7,184 nt of DNA from an uncultured Prevotella sp. (GCA_937922435.1 CAKZVT010000024.1:1-7184); one strand, 5' to 3'. Counted from the first letter of the stretch, positions 1 through 7,167 are shown. Numbers and translations are program-made. Notes: generated by a model from the sequence alone, not told the origin.

Positions 1-1
1 C

Positions 2-2740
2 GTGACCGGTTACGGCTCGGCCCGTAAGCTGGGTACCATCGCCGGCTCGGTGGCTTCGGTGTCAGGAGACGCCTTGGCCTTGCGCCCCGTAGCCAATGTT
101 AGCGACGCTTTGCAGGGCCAGGTGGCCGGACTTCAGGTGTTCACCGAGTCAGGCGAGCCTTCGGCCGTTTCAAGCATGACAATACGCGGTGTCACATCAA
201 TCAACGCTTCTACAGAACCTCTGTACATATTGGACGGCAGCGAGATTTCTGCTTACACGTTCTTGTCTCTCAACCCGAACGACATTGAGAACATCACGGT
301 GCTGAAGGACGCGTCGTCTACGGCCATCTACGGTTCGCGTGCGGCCAACGGCGTCATCATAATAACGTCGAAGAAGGGAAAGATGGGCGAAGCTCCGACG
401 GTTTCGGTTACGGCGCAATACTCTATTTCCGAGCTTGCCAATACTGGTATGGAAATGATGAATGCCAACCAGTGGTTCACATTCCAGGAGATGATGACTC
501 CTTCCAACCTTACAGACCCGACGTTCCAGGCACGCAAAGAATATTATAAGAAGTACAACATCGGTACTGACTGGACGAAGGAATTGCTCGGACACACCGC
601 TCCTACGGTGCAGATTGACGCGAGTGTGCGCGGCGGTTCAAGCAATACTGCTTACTTGGTGTCGTTCTCACACTACGACGCCGACGGACTTTTCGACGAC
701 TCGAGCATGCGCCGCGAGACGCTGCGTGCCAACCTTGAAATCAACGTCACGCCTTGGCTGAAAATCGGAAGCAACTCCAACTTGGCTTATACCAAGATGC
801 AGGAAACGTTGAAGGTGAACGGCCAGTCGACAAGTATCTACAACAAGCCTTGGGCTGCGCACGCTTACCTGCCCACACAGCCTACGCGCGAGATACTTGG
901 TCTTGTCGACTCAAACGGCAACCCCACTACCATTGACGGACAGGACATTGACTGGGCCAACAGTACATTTGACGGCTATGGCGACCCTCTAAAATGGTAT
1001 GGACTGATAGCAGGGCAAGGCACCTTCAATCCCGACTTCCTTGCGAAATATACTCGCACGATAAGCAACCGCGTGAGGTTGAACGAGAATGCTTACGTGA
1101 ACATCAACCCCATAGAGGGTCTTAACATACGCTCTGCTGTCGGCCTTGACTGGAACGACTTGCGAAGCTCTTACAAGCAGAACAACCTCGTATCGGAAGG
1201 CTTCGGGGAAGAGCTGGCTACGGGCGATGTGATGGAAGACTTCTCACGCTCTTACCGCTGGACGGTGACGAACACGGCGGAGTATAAGTTCGACTTCCTC
1301 CGCGACCACCACGTAACCGTTCTGCTCGGACAGGAGAGCATGACGGTGAAGACCGAAGCCTTCGGCGCACGCCGCATGGGACTGACTGACAACCGCCTTA
1401 TGCTTCTTAGCTCTCCGGCTACCGGCGACCTTGTAACTCCGACGCAGTCAATCAGCGAGGAGGTGCGCAACTCTTGGTTCGGAATGCTCAACTACAACTA
1501 TAAGGAGCGTTACTTCCTCGACGCGTCAATCCGCCGCGACGGCTCTTCGCTCTTCGCAGAGAACCACCGCTGGGGTACGTTCGGCGCTGTGGCGGCGATG
1601 TGGAACATCACGAACGAGAACTTCATGCAGCCTACGAAGAGCTGGCTCAACGACTTGCAGCTGCGCGTAAGCTACGGTTCTACAGGTAACTCGGGCATCG
1701 ACCCATACCAGGCACTCGGCCTCGTAGGCGCAACCGGCGACATGTATGTAAACCAAGGAGGAACGGCCATAGCCAACGCAGGCAACTCCGACCTTACATG
1801 GGAAACCGTAAAGACGTTCAACCTTGGCCTGTCTGGCCGCATATTCGACCGCGTTGACTTCGACTTCCAGTTCTACAACAAGGTTACTTCAGACATGTTG
1901 ATGAGCATACCTTATTCATATACTACGGGCTTCGCCTCGGGTTACGGCAACGTGGCCGAGATGCGCAACCGCGGTTTCGACTTCACCATCAGCGCGGACA
2001 TCATCAAAACAAAAGACTGGTACTGGAACGTTAAGCTTAACGGCAACTACAACTCTAACAAAATCACCAAGCTCTTCCAAGGACTTGACTCTTACGTGCT
2101 GGGCGACTTCCAGATGCTTGAGGTGGGACACGACGTTGGCGAGTTCTACATGGTACGCTGGAGCCACGTTGACCCGGCTGACGGACAGAGCGTATGGCTC
2201 GACAAGAACGGCAACTACACGAAGGTTTACTCCGAGGCAAACCGTGTACAGACTGGCAAGAGCTGGATGGCTCCATGGTCGGGCGGTATCTCTACCACCG
2301 TTGCATGGAAGGGTCTGCAGCTTGACGTACAGTTCACAGGCATGTTCGACCGCTACATGTGGAACAACGAACGTTGGTGGCTCGAAGACCCGTCGGCAAA
2401 CGGAACATATAATATGACAGCCGACATGCTCGACATGTGGATGGAGCCGGGCGACGTTACAAGGATACCTGCCGCCGACGTTACACGCCAAGGCGACACT
2501 ATGTTCCTCGAAGATGCGTCGTTCGTGCGTCTGAAGTTCCTGCAACTGTCTTACACTTTCCCCAAGAAATTACTTGACGCGACACACTTCATCAAGGGTC
2601 TTAAGGTTTACTTCACCGGCCGCAACCTGCTCACTTTCACAGACTACACAGGCTACGACCCCGAGGTTAACAACACGATGACGTTCGGAAACTATCCTAA
2701 CACGCGCCAGTACTCGTTCGGAGCGCAAATTACTTTCTAA
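2..2740 (+). CDS. SusC/RagA-family TonB-dependent outer-membrane transporter, 5'-truncated by window edge
   Basis: This is the C-terminal ~912 codons of a SusC-type transporter, a 22-strand outer-membrane barrel that imports glycans or peptides using TonB energy and works with a SusD lid. The first visible residues, V-T-G-Y-G, match the family's conserved segment at the start of the plug domain. The GTG at position 2 is therefore an internal Val codon, not a start; the signal peptide, carboxypeptidase-regulatory-like domain and TonB box lie upstream. The plug covers visible residues ~1-130, with the landmarks A-L-Q-G-Q-V-A-G-L-Q-V, L-Y-I-L-D-G, and I-E-N-I-T-V-L-K-D-A-S-S-T-A-I-Y-G-S-R followed by A-A-N-G-V. 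The rest is barrel, ending in a terminal Phe typical of outer-membrane barrels. Full SusC proteins are usually about 1000-1050 residues, so roughly 100 or more are missing. No frameshift is seen. The TAA stop lies 36 bases before the susD-type gene, consistent with one operon. The substrate cannot be read from the sequence. Confidence 0.96.
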   Translation: MTGYGSARKLGTIAGSVASVSGDALALRPVANVSDALQGQVAGLQVFTESGEPSAVSSMTIRGVTSINASTEPLYILDGSEISAYTFLSLNPNDIENITVLKDASSTAIYGSRAANGVIIITSKKGKMGEAPTVSVTAQYSISELANTGMEMMNANQWFTFQEMMTPSNLTDPTFQARKEYYKKYNIGTDWTKELLGHTAPTVQIDASVRGGSSNTAYLVSFSHYDADGLFDDSSMRRETLRANLEINVTPWLKIGSNSNLAYTKMQETLKVNGQSTSIYNKPWAAHAYLPTQPTREILGLVDSNGNPTTIDGQDIDWANSTFDGYGDPLKWYGLIAGQGTFNPDFLAKYTRTISNRVRLNENAYVNINPIEGLNIRSAVGLDWNDLRSSYKQNNLVSEGFGEELATGDVMEDFSRSYRWTVTNTAEYKFDFLRDHHVTVLLGQESMTVKTEAFGARRMGLTDNRLMLLSSPATGDLVTPTQSISEEVRNSWFGMLNYNYKERYFLDASIRRDGSSLFAENHRWGTFGAVAAMWNITNENFMQPTKSWLNDLQLRVSYGSTGNSGIDPYQALGLVGATGDMYVNQGGTAIANAGNSDLTWETVKTFNLGLSGRIFDRVDFDFQFYNKVTSDMLMSIPYSYTTGFASGYGNVAEMRNRGFDFTISADIIKTKDWYWNVKLNGNYNSNKITKLFQGLDSYVLGDFQMLEVGHDVGEFYMVRWSHVDPADGQSVWLDKNGNYTKVYSEANRVQTGKSWMAPWSGGISTTVAWKGLQLDVQFTGMFDRYMWNNERWWLEDPSANGTYNMTADMLDMWMEPGDVTRIPAADVTRQGDTMFLEDASFVRLKFLQLSYTFPKKLLDATHFIKGLKVYFTGRNLLTFTDYTGYDPEVNNTMTFGNYPNTRQYSFGAQITF

Positions 2741-2776
2741 GCAAAGCGTATAATATAAAAGTAAAGAAACAACAAT

Positions 2777-4297
2777 ATGAACAAAAAGATATTATTACCG
2801 GTAATGGCGATGGCGCTTACATTTGTTTCATGCGACATGGACAAGGAGCCTTACAACGCCATACCCGACGGAGAGGCGTTGCAGACACCTACCGACTTCC
2901 TCAACATGAGCACGCCGCTTTACACAGGACTGCGCGGTGCCGTGTATGGCAGTGCATTCTGCAATGCGCCCGACATCCAGTCCGATGACTTCAACTCAAC
3001 CTTTGGAACGGGCGTAAGCGACTTGCACGGATGGACGTTCAGTACCAGTCTCCGCGAAGGAGAGTCGATGTATGCAAGCTGCCAGGGCATGATAGCCAAT
3101 GCCAACTTCATCATCGACGGTTACAACAAGTGCGACATGTCCAACCCCAACACCTTCACAGAGGAAGGCATCGCGCAGGTAAGGAACGTCAAGGGAGAAG
3201 CCTTCTTCACACGTGCTTACTTCCTGTTCTACCTCGCACAGTACTTCTGTGCCGACTATGAGGAGGCCATAGCGGACGAACCTAACAGCGGAGCATCTTA
3301 CCGCACGGACTATTATCCGTCGTCAGACGCGTCCACATATCCCGGCCGCAACACCCTGCGCGAGACCTACAAGCAAATCAACGACGACCTCGACAGCGCG
3401 GCTCTTTACATCAACCGTGCAGGCTCTGTGTGCAGCAATTACGTTACACAGGATGCAATCAAGGCCATGGAGGCGCGCGTAGCACTCGCAATGGACGACT
3501 ACGCCACCGCTATACAGAAAGCCGAAGAGCTGATAAACTCACAAACTTACACCCTGGCAAACTCCGCAAGCAGGATGGAAGGACTGTGGTGGGGCAACAT
3601 AGACACCGAGACTATCTTCAAGCTTTACGCACAGGACACCAACCAGTTGCCAACACAGACAGGCTCGATATACCTGCCTTATATGGACGGCGGCTCTCCC
3701 AGCTACATTCCCACGCTGGATGTAATCAACCTCTTCGACGACAACGACTACCGCAAGGATGTCTACTTCCTTGGCATGCAGATAACAACGGCAACTGGAA
3801 TAAGTGGCAACATACAAGCGTTCAACAAGTTCACAGAGCAGGGCTACATATATACCCAGACGCAGTGGGACTACGCACGCTTCTGTGTAGAGCCTAAGCT
3901 GACGCGTATTTCAGAGATGTATCTCATTGCTGCGGAGGCTTACGCCAAGCAGGGTACTAACTGGGAAAATGGTGCAAAGTGGCTTAACGACCTGAAGAGG
4001 GCACGCATCGCAGGCTACGCTGACGAGACCTACGCATCTGCCGACGCGCTCATGCAGGAAGTTATGGACGAACGTCACCGCGAGTTCCTTGGTGAGGGAA
4101 TGCGCTTTACCGACTTGAAGCGCTGGCATCTCGGCGTTACACGCGGCACACCGCAGCAGGAGAACCTGTGCAGTATGCCCGGCTTGCCTACCACGACAGA
4201 ACTGTCAAAGTCGGCCGACGACATCCATTTCGTATGGCCCATTCCACAGAACGAGATTGACACGAACCCGAAAATCGTGCAGAACCCGGGTTATTAA
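2777..4297 (+). CDS. SusD/RagB-family outer-membrane nutrient-binding lipoprotein
   Basis: This is a complete 506-residue SusD homologue, the surface lipoprotein that caps the SusC barrel and captures ligand. The N-terminus has Lys3-Lys4, a hydrophobic stretch and the lipobox F-V-S-C, giving a lipid-modified Cys19; D-M-D-K-E after it is acidic, as expected for surface export. Family landmarks are V-K-G-E-A-F-F-T-R-A-Y-F (~138-149, TPR-like helix), S-E-M-Y-L-I-A-A-E-A-Y-A (~380-391), M-D-E-R-H-R-E-F-L-G-E-G-M-R-F-T-D-L-K-R-W (430-450), and the C-terminal W-P-I-P-Q-N-E-I-D plus Q-N-P-G-Y ending. The length is typical of the family. The ATG follows an A-rich stretch (AAAGAAACAACAAT) rather than a Shine-Dalgarno sequence, normal for Bacteroidetes, and the signal peptide begins directly at it. 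It sits 36 bases after the SusC gene with no terminator between, so the two are almost certainly co-transcribed. Binding specificity (glycan or peptide) is not evident. Confidence 0.97.
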   Translation: MNKKILLPVMAMALTFVSCDMDKEPYNAIPDGEALQTPTDFLNMSTPLYTGLRGAVYGSAFCNAPDIQSDDFNSTFGTGVSDLHGWTFSTSLREGESMYASCQGMIANANFIIDGYNKCDMSNPNTFTEEGIAQVRNVKGEAFFTRAYFLFYLAQYFCADYEEAIADEPNSGASYRTDYYPSSDASTYPGRNTLRETYKQINDDLDSAALYINRAGSVCSNYVTQDAIKAMEARVALAMDDYATAIQKAEELINSQTYTLANSASRMEGLWWGNIDTETIFKLYAQDTNQLPTQTGSIYLPYMDGGSPSYIPTLDVINLFDDNDYRKDVYFLGMQITTATGISGNIQAFNKFTEQGYIYTQTQWDYARFCVEPKLTRISEMYLIAAEAYAKQGTNWENGAKWLNDLKRARIAGYADETYASADALMQEVMDERHREFLGEGMRFTDLKRWHLGVTRGTPQQENLCSMPGLPTTTELSKSADDIHFVWPIPQNEIDTNPKIVQNPGY

Positions 4298-4323
4298 TAC
4301 AACACTTTTAAAGCAAATAAATC

Positions 4324-5262
4324 ATGAAATATATAAAGTCATTTATGCTCCTGGCACTTGCTCTGCCGTTCTTCGCGTCGTGCTCCGACGATGACGATGT
4401 GAACACGGCGGAATGCACGGTCGGTTTTGAAAGCGCGGCATTGACGTACAGCGAGGCCACATCAGACTATGTGAACATCCCAATCGCCGTAAAAGGGCAT
4501 CGCAACGGCCCTGTGCGCGTAACCATCGAGACTGCTCCCGAGGGTGCCACTCCGGCTGTAGAGGGCGAGAACTACATGATTACAGACAAGACTCTCAACC
4601 TAAACGCCGACACGCTGGAGAACGGCGTAATCAACGTTGAGCTTAAAATCATCGACGACTACATAATGAATGCCGACCGCCAGTTCTCGCTTACTGTAAA
4701 GGTTGCCGATGGAGCGGAAATCACGACAAGCAAGACCGTTGTAACATTGACGGACAACGACGGCGACCCCTACACCGCATTCCAAGGCCGCTGGTACTTT
4801 AACGCCATCGATGCGTTCACAGGCAATACGGTAAAGAAGCAGGTTACCATAACCACTGCCGACCCGGAGTACACCGACTACAGGCAGAGATTCTACTGCT
4901 CGGCGTTCAACCTGTGCGGTTATAGTGAGACGATGACCCTCAACTTCCAGTGGATGTACGACGAAGGCAGCAAGACCGGAATGATAGGTCTTGAGGCCGT
5001 TGGTGACGCAAACGTAGCTGGCTATTACCAGTATGACGAAAATACGCAGCTGCCGTTGAATATATGGACTACGCCTAATGGTTCGTCAATCGGCACAGGC
5101 TACTTCACCGGGCAGTGGCAGTTCACTGATACGGGCATACCGCAGACCATAGAGCTTGCATCTCCGTACATGATGATGATAACGGCGGAAATGTCAGCCA
5201 CGGGTTCGCCGGGATACAGTGCATTCGGCGCATTTGCCAACATTACCCTCACGAGGGAATAA
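4324..5262 (+). CDS. Surface-exposed lipoprotein with Calx-beta-like domain, SusE/F-position accessory protein
   Basis: A 312-residue lipoprotein. Residues 1-20 form a lipoprotein signal peptide with lipobox F-A-S-C (Cys20). The next residues, S-D-D-D-D, match the Bacteroides-type lipoprotein export signal that directs lipoproteins to the cell surface. Residues ~33-146 resemble a Calx-beta domain: an opening V-G-F-E strand, then E-G-E-N-Y near the middle, V-E-L-K-I-I-D-D-Y, and a closing T-L-T-D-N-D; the acidic turns could bind calcium. Residues ~150-312 start with F-Q-G-R-W-Y-F and look beta-rich and aromatic. I do not recognise this part as a named family; Cys192 and Cys198 are close enough to form a disulfide. 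The gene starts 26 bases after the SusD-type gene, so it is probably in the same operon, in the slot usually held by SusE/SusF-like substrate-binding lipoproteins. A role in ligand binding at the surface is inferred from position. It has no visible catalytic motif. A strong hairpin follows the stop. Confidence 0.9.
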   Translation: MKYIKSFMLLALALPFFASCSDDDDVNTAECTVGFESAALTYSEATSDYVNIPIAVKGHRNGPVRVTIETAPEGATPAVEGENYMITDKTLNLNADTLENGVINVELKIIDDYIMNADRQFSLTVKVADGAEITTSKTVVTLTDNDGDPYTAFQGRWYFNAIDAFTGNTVKKQVTITTADPEYTDYRQRFYCSAFNLCGYSETMTLNFQWMYDEGSKTGMIGLEAVGDANVAGYYQYDENTQLPLNIWTTPNGSSIGTGYFTGQWQFTDTGIPQTIELASPYMMMITAEMSATGSPGYSAFGAFANITLTRE

Positions 5263-5278
5263 ACTTTTAGGAAAACTG

Positions 5279-5333
5279 AAAGAGATGCGTCGGGGGACGG
5301 CGGCTTGCGCCTTCCCCCACACATCTCTTTTTT
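5279..5333 (+). terminator. Strong intrinsic terminator hairpin after the lipoprotein gene
   Basis: The left arm AAAGAGATGCGTCGGGGGA (5279-5297) pairs with TCCCCCACACATCTCTTT (5313-5330), with one C/A mismatch (5288/5321) and one bulged C (5291). The apex adds an inner GGCG/CGCC stem (5299-5302 with 5308-5311). Six T's (5328-5333) overlap and follow the right arm. It begins 16 bases after the lipoprotein stop. The long GC-rich stem plus T-tract is a textbook rho-independent terminator and should end, or strongly reduce, transcription of the upstream SusC/SusD/lipoprotein operon before the protease gene. Confidence 0.88.
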
Positions 5334-5364
5334 GACTATAAAAAACAAAAAAGCAACCTTAATC
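5334..5364 (+). promoter_or_regulatory. A-rich leader of the C10 protease gene, no recognisable promoter
   Basis: Only 31 bases separate the terminator T-tract from the protease ATG. The stretch is strongly A-rich (TATAAAAAACAAAAAAGC), as is usual just upstream of Bacteroidetes start codons, and can serve as the translation initiation region. I could not find the Bacteroidetes -7 box (TAnnTTTG) here. A TTTG at 5331-5334 could mimic a -33 box, but no -7 partner lies about 20 bases downstream and the transcript would be nearly leaderless. A promoter for the protease must therefore lie upstream of the hairpin, be divergent from consensus, or not exist (read-through). Confidence 0.4.
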
Positions 5365-7098
5365 ATGAGAAAACTATTACTTACTTTGGCTTTCGCCGTG
5401 GCATCAACGGCGGCATATTGCGCTCCGCGTAGCCTCGAAGCTATGAAGAAAGCGGCTAAAAGCGTAATCAAGACTACGGCAAGCCAAGCCACGCGAAGCG
5501 GCTCGGCGCAGCTTGAAGTGATGAAGCAGGGCAAGCAGTACACAGTATTAGGCTATGCCACAGGCGGCTTCGCCATAATAGCCAACGACGATGCGTTCAA
5601 TGCCGTACTCGGCTATTCCGACTGCGGGTTCACGGCAGGCAGCATTCCTCCGGCCATGCAGTGGTGGATGGACGCTGTCGACCAAGCACTCGGCAACATG
5701 CTCGAAAAGGGAACGCCGGTAACGTTGACGGCAACACCCGGCGAACTTGGTTACAAGTCGTCGGTAACACCTATCGTCACGACGCTCTGGGACCAAAGTT
5801 CGCCTTACAACAGCATGATATCCGAGACGTTCAAGGCCGACTACCTTACGGGCTGCGTAGCTACAGCGATGGCGCAGCTCATGAAGAGCCACAACTATCC
5901 GGTTCAGGGCCGTGACATCAAGGCCGTAACGGTAAACGGCCAATACTATATCGCCGACTTCGAGTCGACCACATACCAATGGGAGCTCATGCGCGACTAT
6001 TATTCCGACGGATTCGGAGCAATAAAGCCAAACTATACCGCCGAGGAGGCGGCTGCCGTGGGGCAGCTCATGCTGCACTGCGGCGTGGCGGTTGACATGA
6101 ACTATGGCATCGACGCCAGCGGCGCACACAACTTCAATGCCGCCACGGCGCTGGACACATACTTCAAGTACAGCACAAAATACTTCCTGCGCGACATCTA
6201 TACCACCGACGAGTGGATGGACATGGTCTACAGCGAGCTTAGCGCTGGCCGTCCGCTGCTCTACGGAGGGGCGACGCCCGACAATTACGGGCACTCCTTC
6301 GTCATCGACGGATACAATCTCGACGGTCTTGTACACGTAAACTGGGGCTGGAGCGGCGGTGGTACGGCTTATTGCGACATAAGTCTGCTTGACTCCGGCC
6401 AGGGCAACTTCTCCGAAGGACAGGACATGACTTACGCACGCGACGCCAGTCAGCCGCAGCTGGACTACAGCTCGCAGTGGGGGCTGATGCCTACGGTGAC
6501 ATGGGTAAGCGGCGGCAACACTTACTTCGACACCTACGGCAGTTTCACGGTGACACAGTCGGCAGGAACGCTGACATTCACCGCCGTAAACCTGATGAAC
6601 TGCGGAGCTGAAAACTTTAGCGGCCAAATAGCCCTCTTGGCCGAGCCTGTGGATGGAGGAGAGCAGACTGTGCTGACATATCAGAACGCCATGAACGTTA
6701 CTTCAAACAGCCTGGTCAGCAGTTCAAATCCGGAATATTCGGGAATGGCGATGACCGGGAATCTTCCTGACGGCACATACCGTGTCTACCTGGCTACAAA
6801 AGCAATGTCGGAAACGGCTTGGCAGCCTGTGCGCAGCAACGAAAACATCGTCAACAATTACATCATAACCAAGCAGGGAACGAGCATCACCATTGAAGAA
6901 GGCGAACCGGGATGGACTACCAGCATAGAGAATGTCGTTGCAGGAGGCAACGGCGGCGACGGCATGGTGCGTGTCTATACCGCCGACGGCGTGCTGGTCT
7001 ACACTGCTGCTGCCGACGCGTTCAGCATCGACGACGTTCCGGCCACCGGCCTGCTCATAGTGAAGAACGGAGCGAAGACCACGAAGGTGGTGAAGTGA
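5365..7098 (+). CDS. Secreted C10-family (streptopain/SpeB-like) cysteine protease with C-terminal sorting domain
   Basis: A 577-residue secreted cysteine endopeptidase precursor. The ATG at 5365 is chosen because a signal peptide begins there (M-R-K-L-L-L-T-L-A-F-A-V-A, cleavage near residues 17-20); an upstream in-frame TTG lies inside the terminator. Residues ~21-117 match the inhibitory C10 propeptide region, including G-G-F-A-I-I-A-N-D-D. The catalytic domain (~118-376) has W142-D-Q-S-S-P-Y-N, the nucleophile Cys164 in T-G-C-V-A-T-A-M-A-Q, M-N-Y-G-I-D-A-S-G-A, His310 in G-H-S-F-V-I-D-G-Y, and Asn326-Trp327 in V-N-W-G-W-S-G-G. The Cys-His and His-Asn spacings (146 and 16) closely resemble SpeB, so the enzyme looks active. 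A beta-rich region (~377-520), a glycine-rich linker (527-533) and a terminal module (V-R-V-Y-T-A-D-G-V-L-V-Y, ending T-K-V-V-K) resemble a type IX secretion sorting domain, as in related Prevotella and Porphyromonas proteases. It lies downstream of a SusC/SusD operon but behind a strong terminator. The substrate is unknown. Confidence 0.94.
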   Translation: MRKLLLTLAFAVASTAAYCAPRSLEAMKKAAKSVIKTTASQATRSGSAQLEVMKQGKQYTVLGYATGGFAIIANDDAFNAVLGYSDCGFTAGSIPPAMQWWMDAVDQALGNMLEKGTPVTLTATPGELGYKSSVTPIVTTLWDQSSPYNSMISETFKADYLTGCVATAMAQLMKSHNYPVQGRDIKAVTVNGQYYIADFESTTYQWELMRDYYSDGFGAIKPNYTAEEAAAVGQLMLHCGVAVDMNYGIDASGAHNFNAATALDTYFKYSTKYFLRDIYTTDEWMDMVYSELSAGRPLLYGGATPDNYGHSFVIDGYNLDGLVHVNWGWSGGGTAYCDISLLDSGQGNFSEGQDMTYARDASQPQLDYSSQWGLMPTVTWVSGGNTYFDTYGSFTVTQSAGTLTFTAVNLMNCGAENFSGQIALLAEPVDGGEQTVLTYQNAMNVTSNSLVSSSNPEYSGMAMTGNLPDGTYRVYLATKAMSETAWQPVRSNENIVNNYIITKQGTSITIEEGEPGWTTSIENVVAGGNGGDGMVRVYTADGVLVYTAAADAFSIDDVPATGLLIVKNGAKTTKVVK

Positions 7099-7110
7099 TG
7101 CCGCTTTTTC

Positions 7111-7155
7111 AAGGTGAAAAGGTGAGAAAGTGAGAGGGTGAGAAGGTGAGAAAGG
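7111..7155. repeat. 8-bp purine-rich tandem repeat, about 5.6 copies
   Basis: Successive 8-base units read AAGGTGAA, AAGGTGAG, AAAGTGAG, AGGGTGAG, AAGGTGAG, then a partial AAAGG. The consensus is AAGGTGAG with single substitutions. The array starts 12 bases after the protease stop codon and is not part of any gene I can support. It could vary in copy number by slippage. Its function, if any, is unknown; the top strand is almost all purine apart from one T per unit. Confidence 0.85.
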
Positions 7156-7167
7156 CTTACGCCTTTT
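7151..7167 (+). terminator. Short candidate terminator hairpin downstream of the protease
   Basis: AAAGGC (7151-7156) pairs perfectly with GCCTTT (7161-7166) around a TTAC loop, and the right arm ends in TTTT (7164-7167) followed by C. The stem is only 6 bp and the T-run short, so it is a weak or partial terminator. Its position 52 bases after the protease stop, with no other candidate nearby, makes it the best guess for the 3' end of the protease transcript. The window ends 17 bases later. Confidence 0.45.

Noticed and set aside
1916..2545. 209-codon open frame on the minus strand opposite the SusC barrel
   Set aside because: It is fully contained in the transporter gene, and its Val/His/Arg-rich translation resembles no family. 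It is a by-product of codon bias.
2741..2776. Possible promoter in the SusC-SusD gap (TATAATATAAAAG)
   Set aside because: It resembles a -10 box of the E. coli type, but Bacteroidetes use a different consensus (TAnnTTTG). The gap is short and A/T-rich like other translation leaders, so co-transcription is simpler.
5305..5364. In-frame TTG start that would extend the protease by 20 residues
   Set aside because: It lies in the loop of the terminator hairpin, and the extension places a hydrophilic leader before an otherwise perfect signal peptide beginning at the ATG at 5365.
5365..5427. Lipoprotein signal at Cys19 of the protease
   Set aside because: The residues before the cysteine are A-A-Y; a Tyr at -1 does not fit a lipobox, so signal peptidase I processing is more likely.
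5548..6627. 359-codon open frame on the minus strand opposite the protease
   Set aside because: It is the mirror of a real gene with skewed codon use. The translation has no recognisable domain, no signal and no fitting start context, while the + strand encodes an intact C10 protease with all catalytic motifs.
7104..7122. Hairpin CTTTTTC / GAAAAGG just after the protease stop
   Set aside because: It is A/T-dominated with a G-T pair and has no T-run after it, so it is unlikely to act as a terminator.
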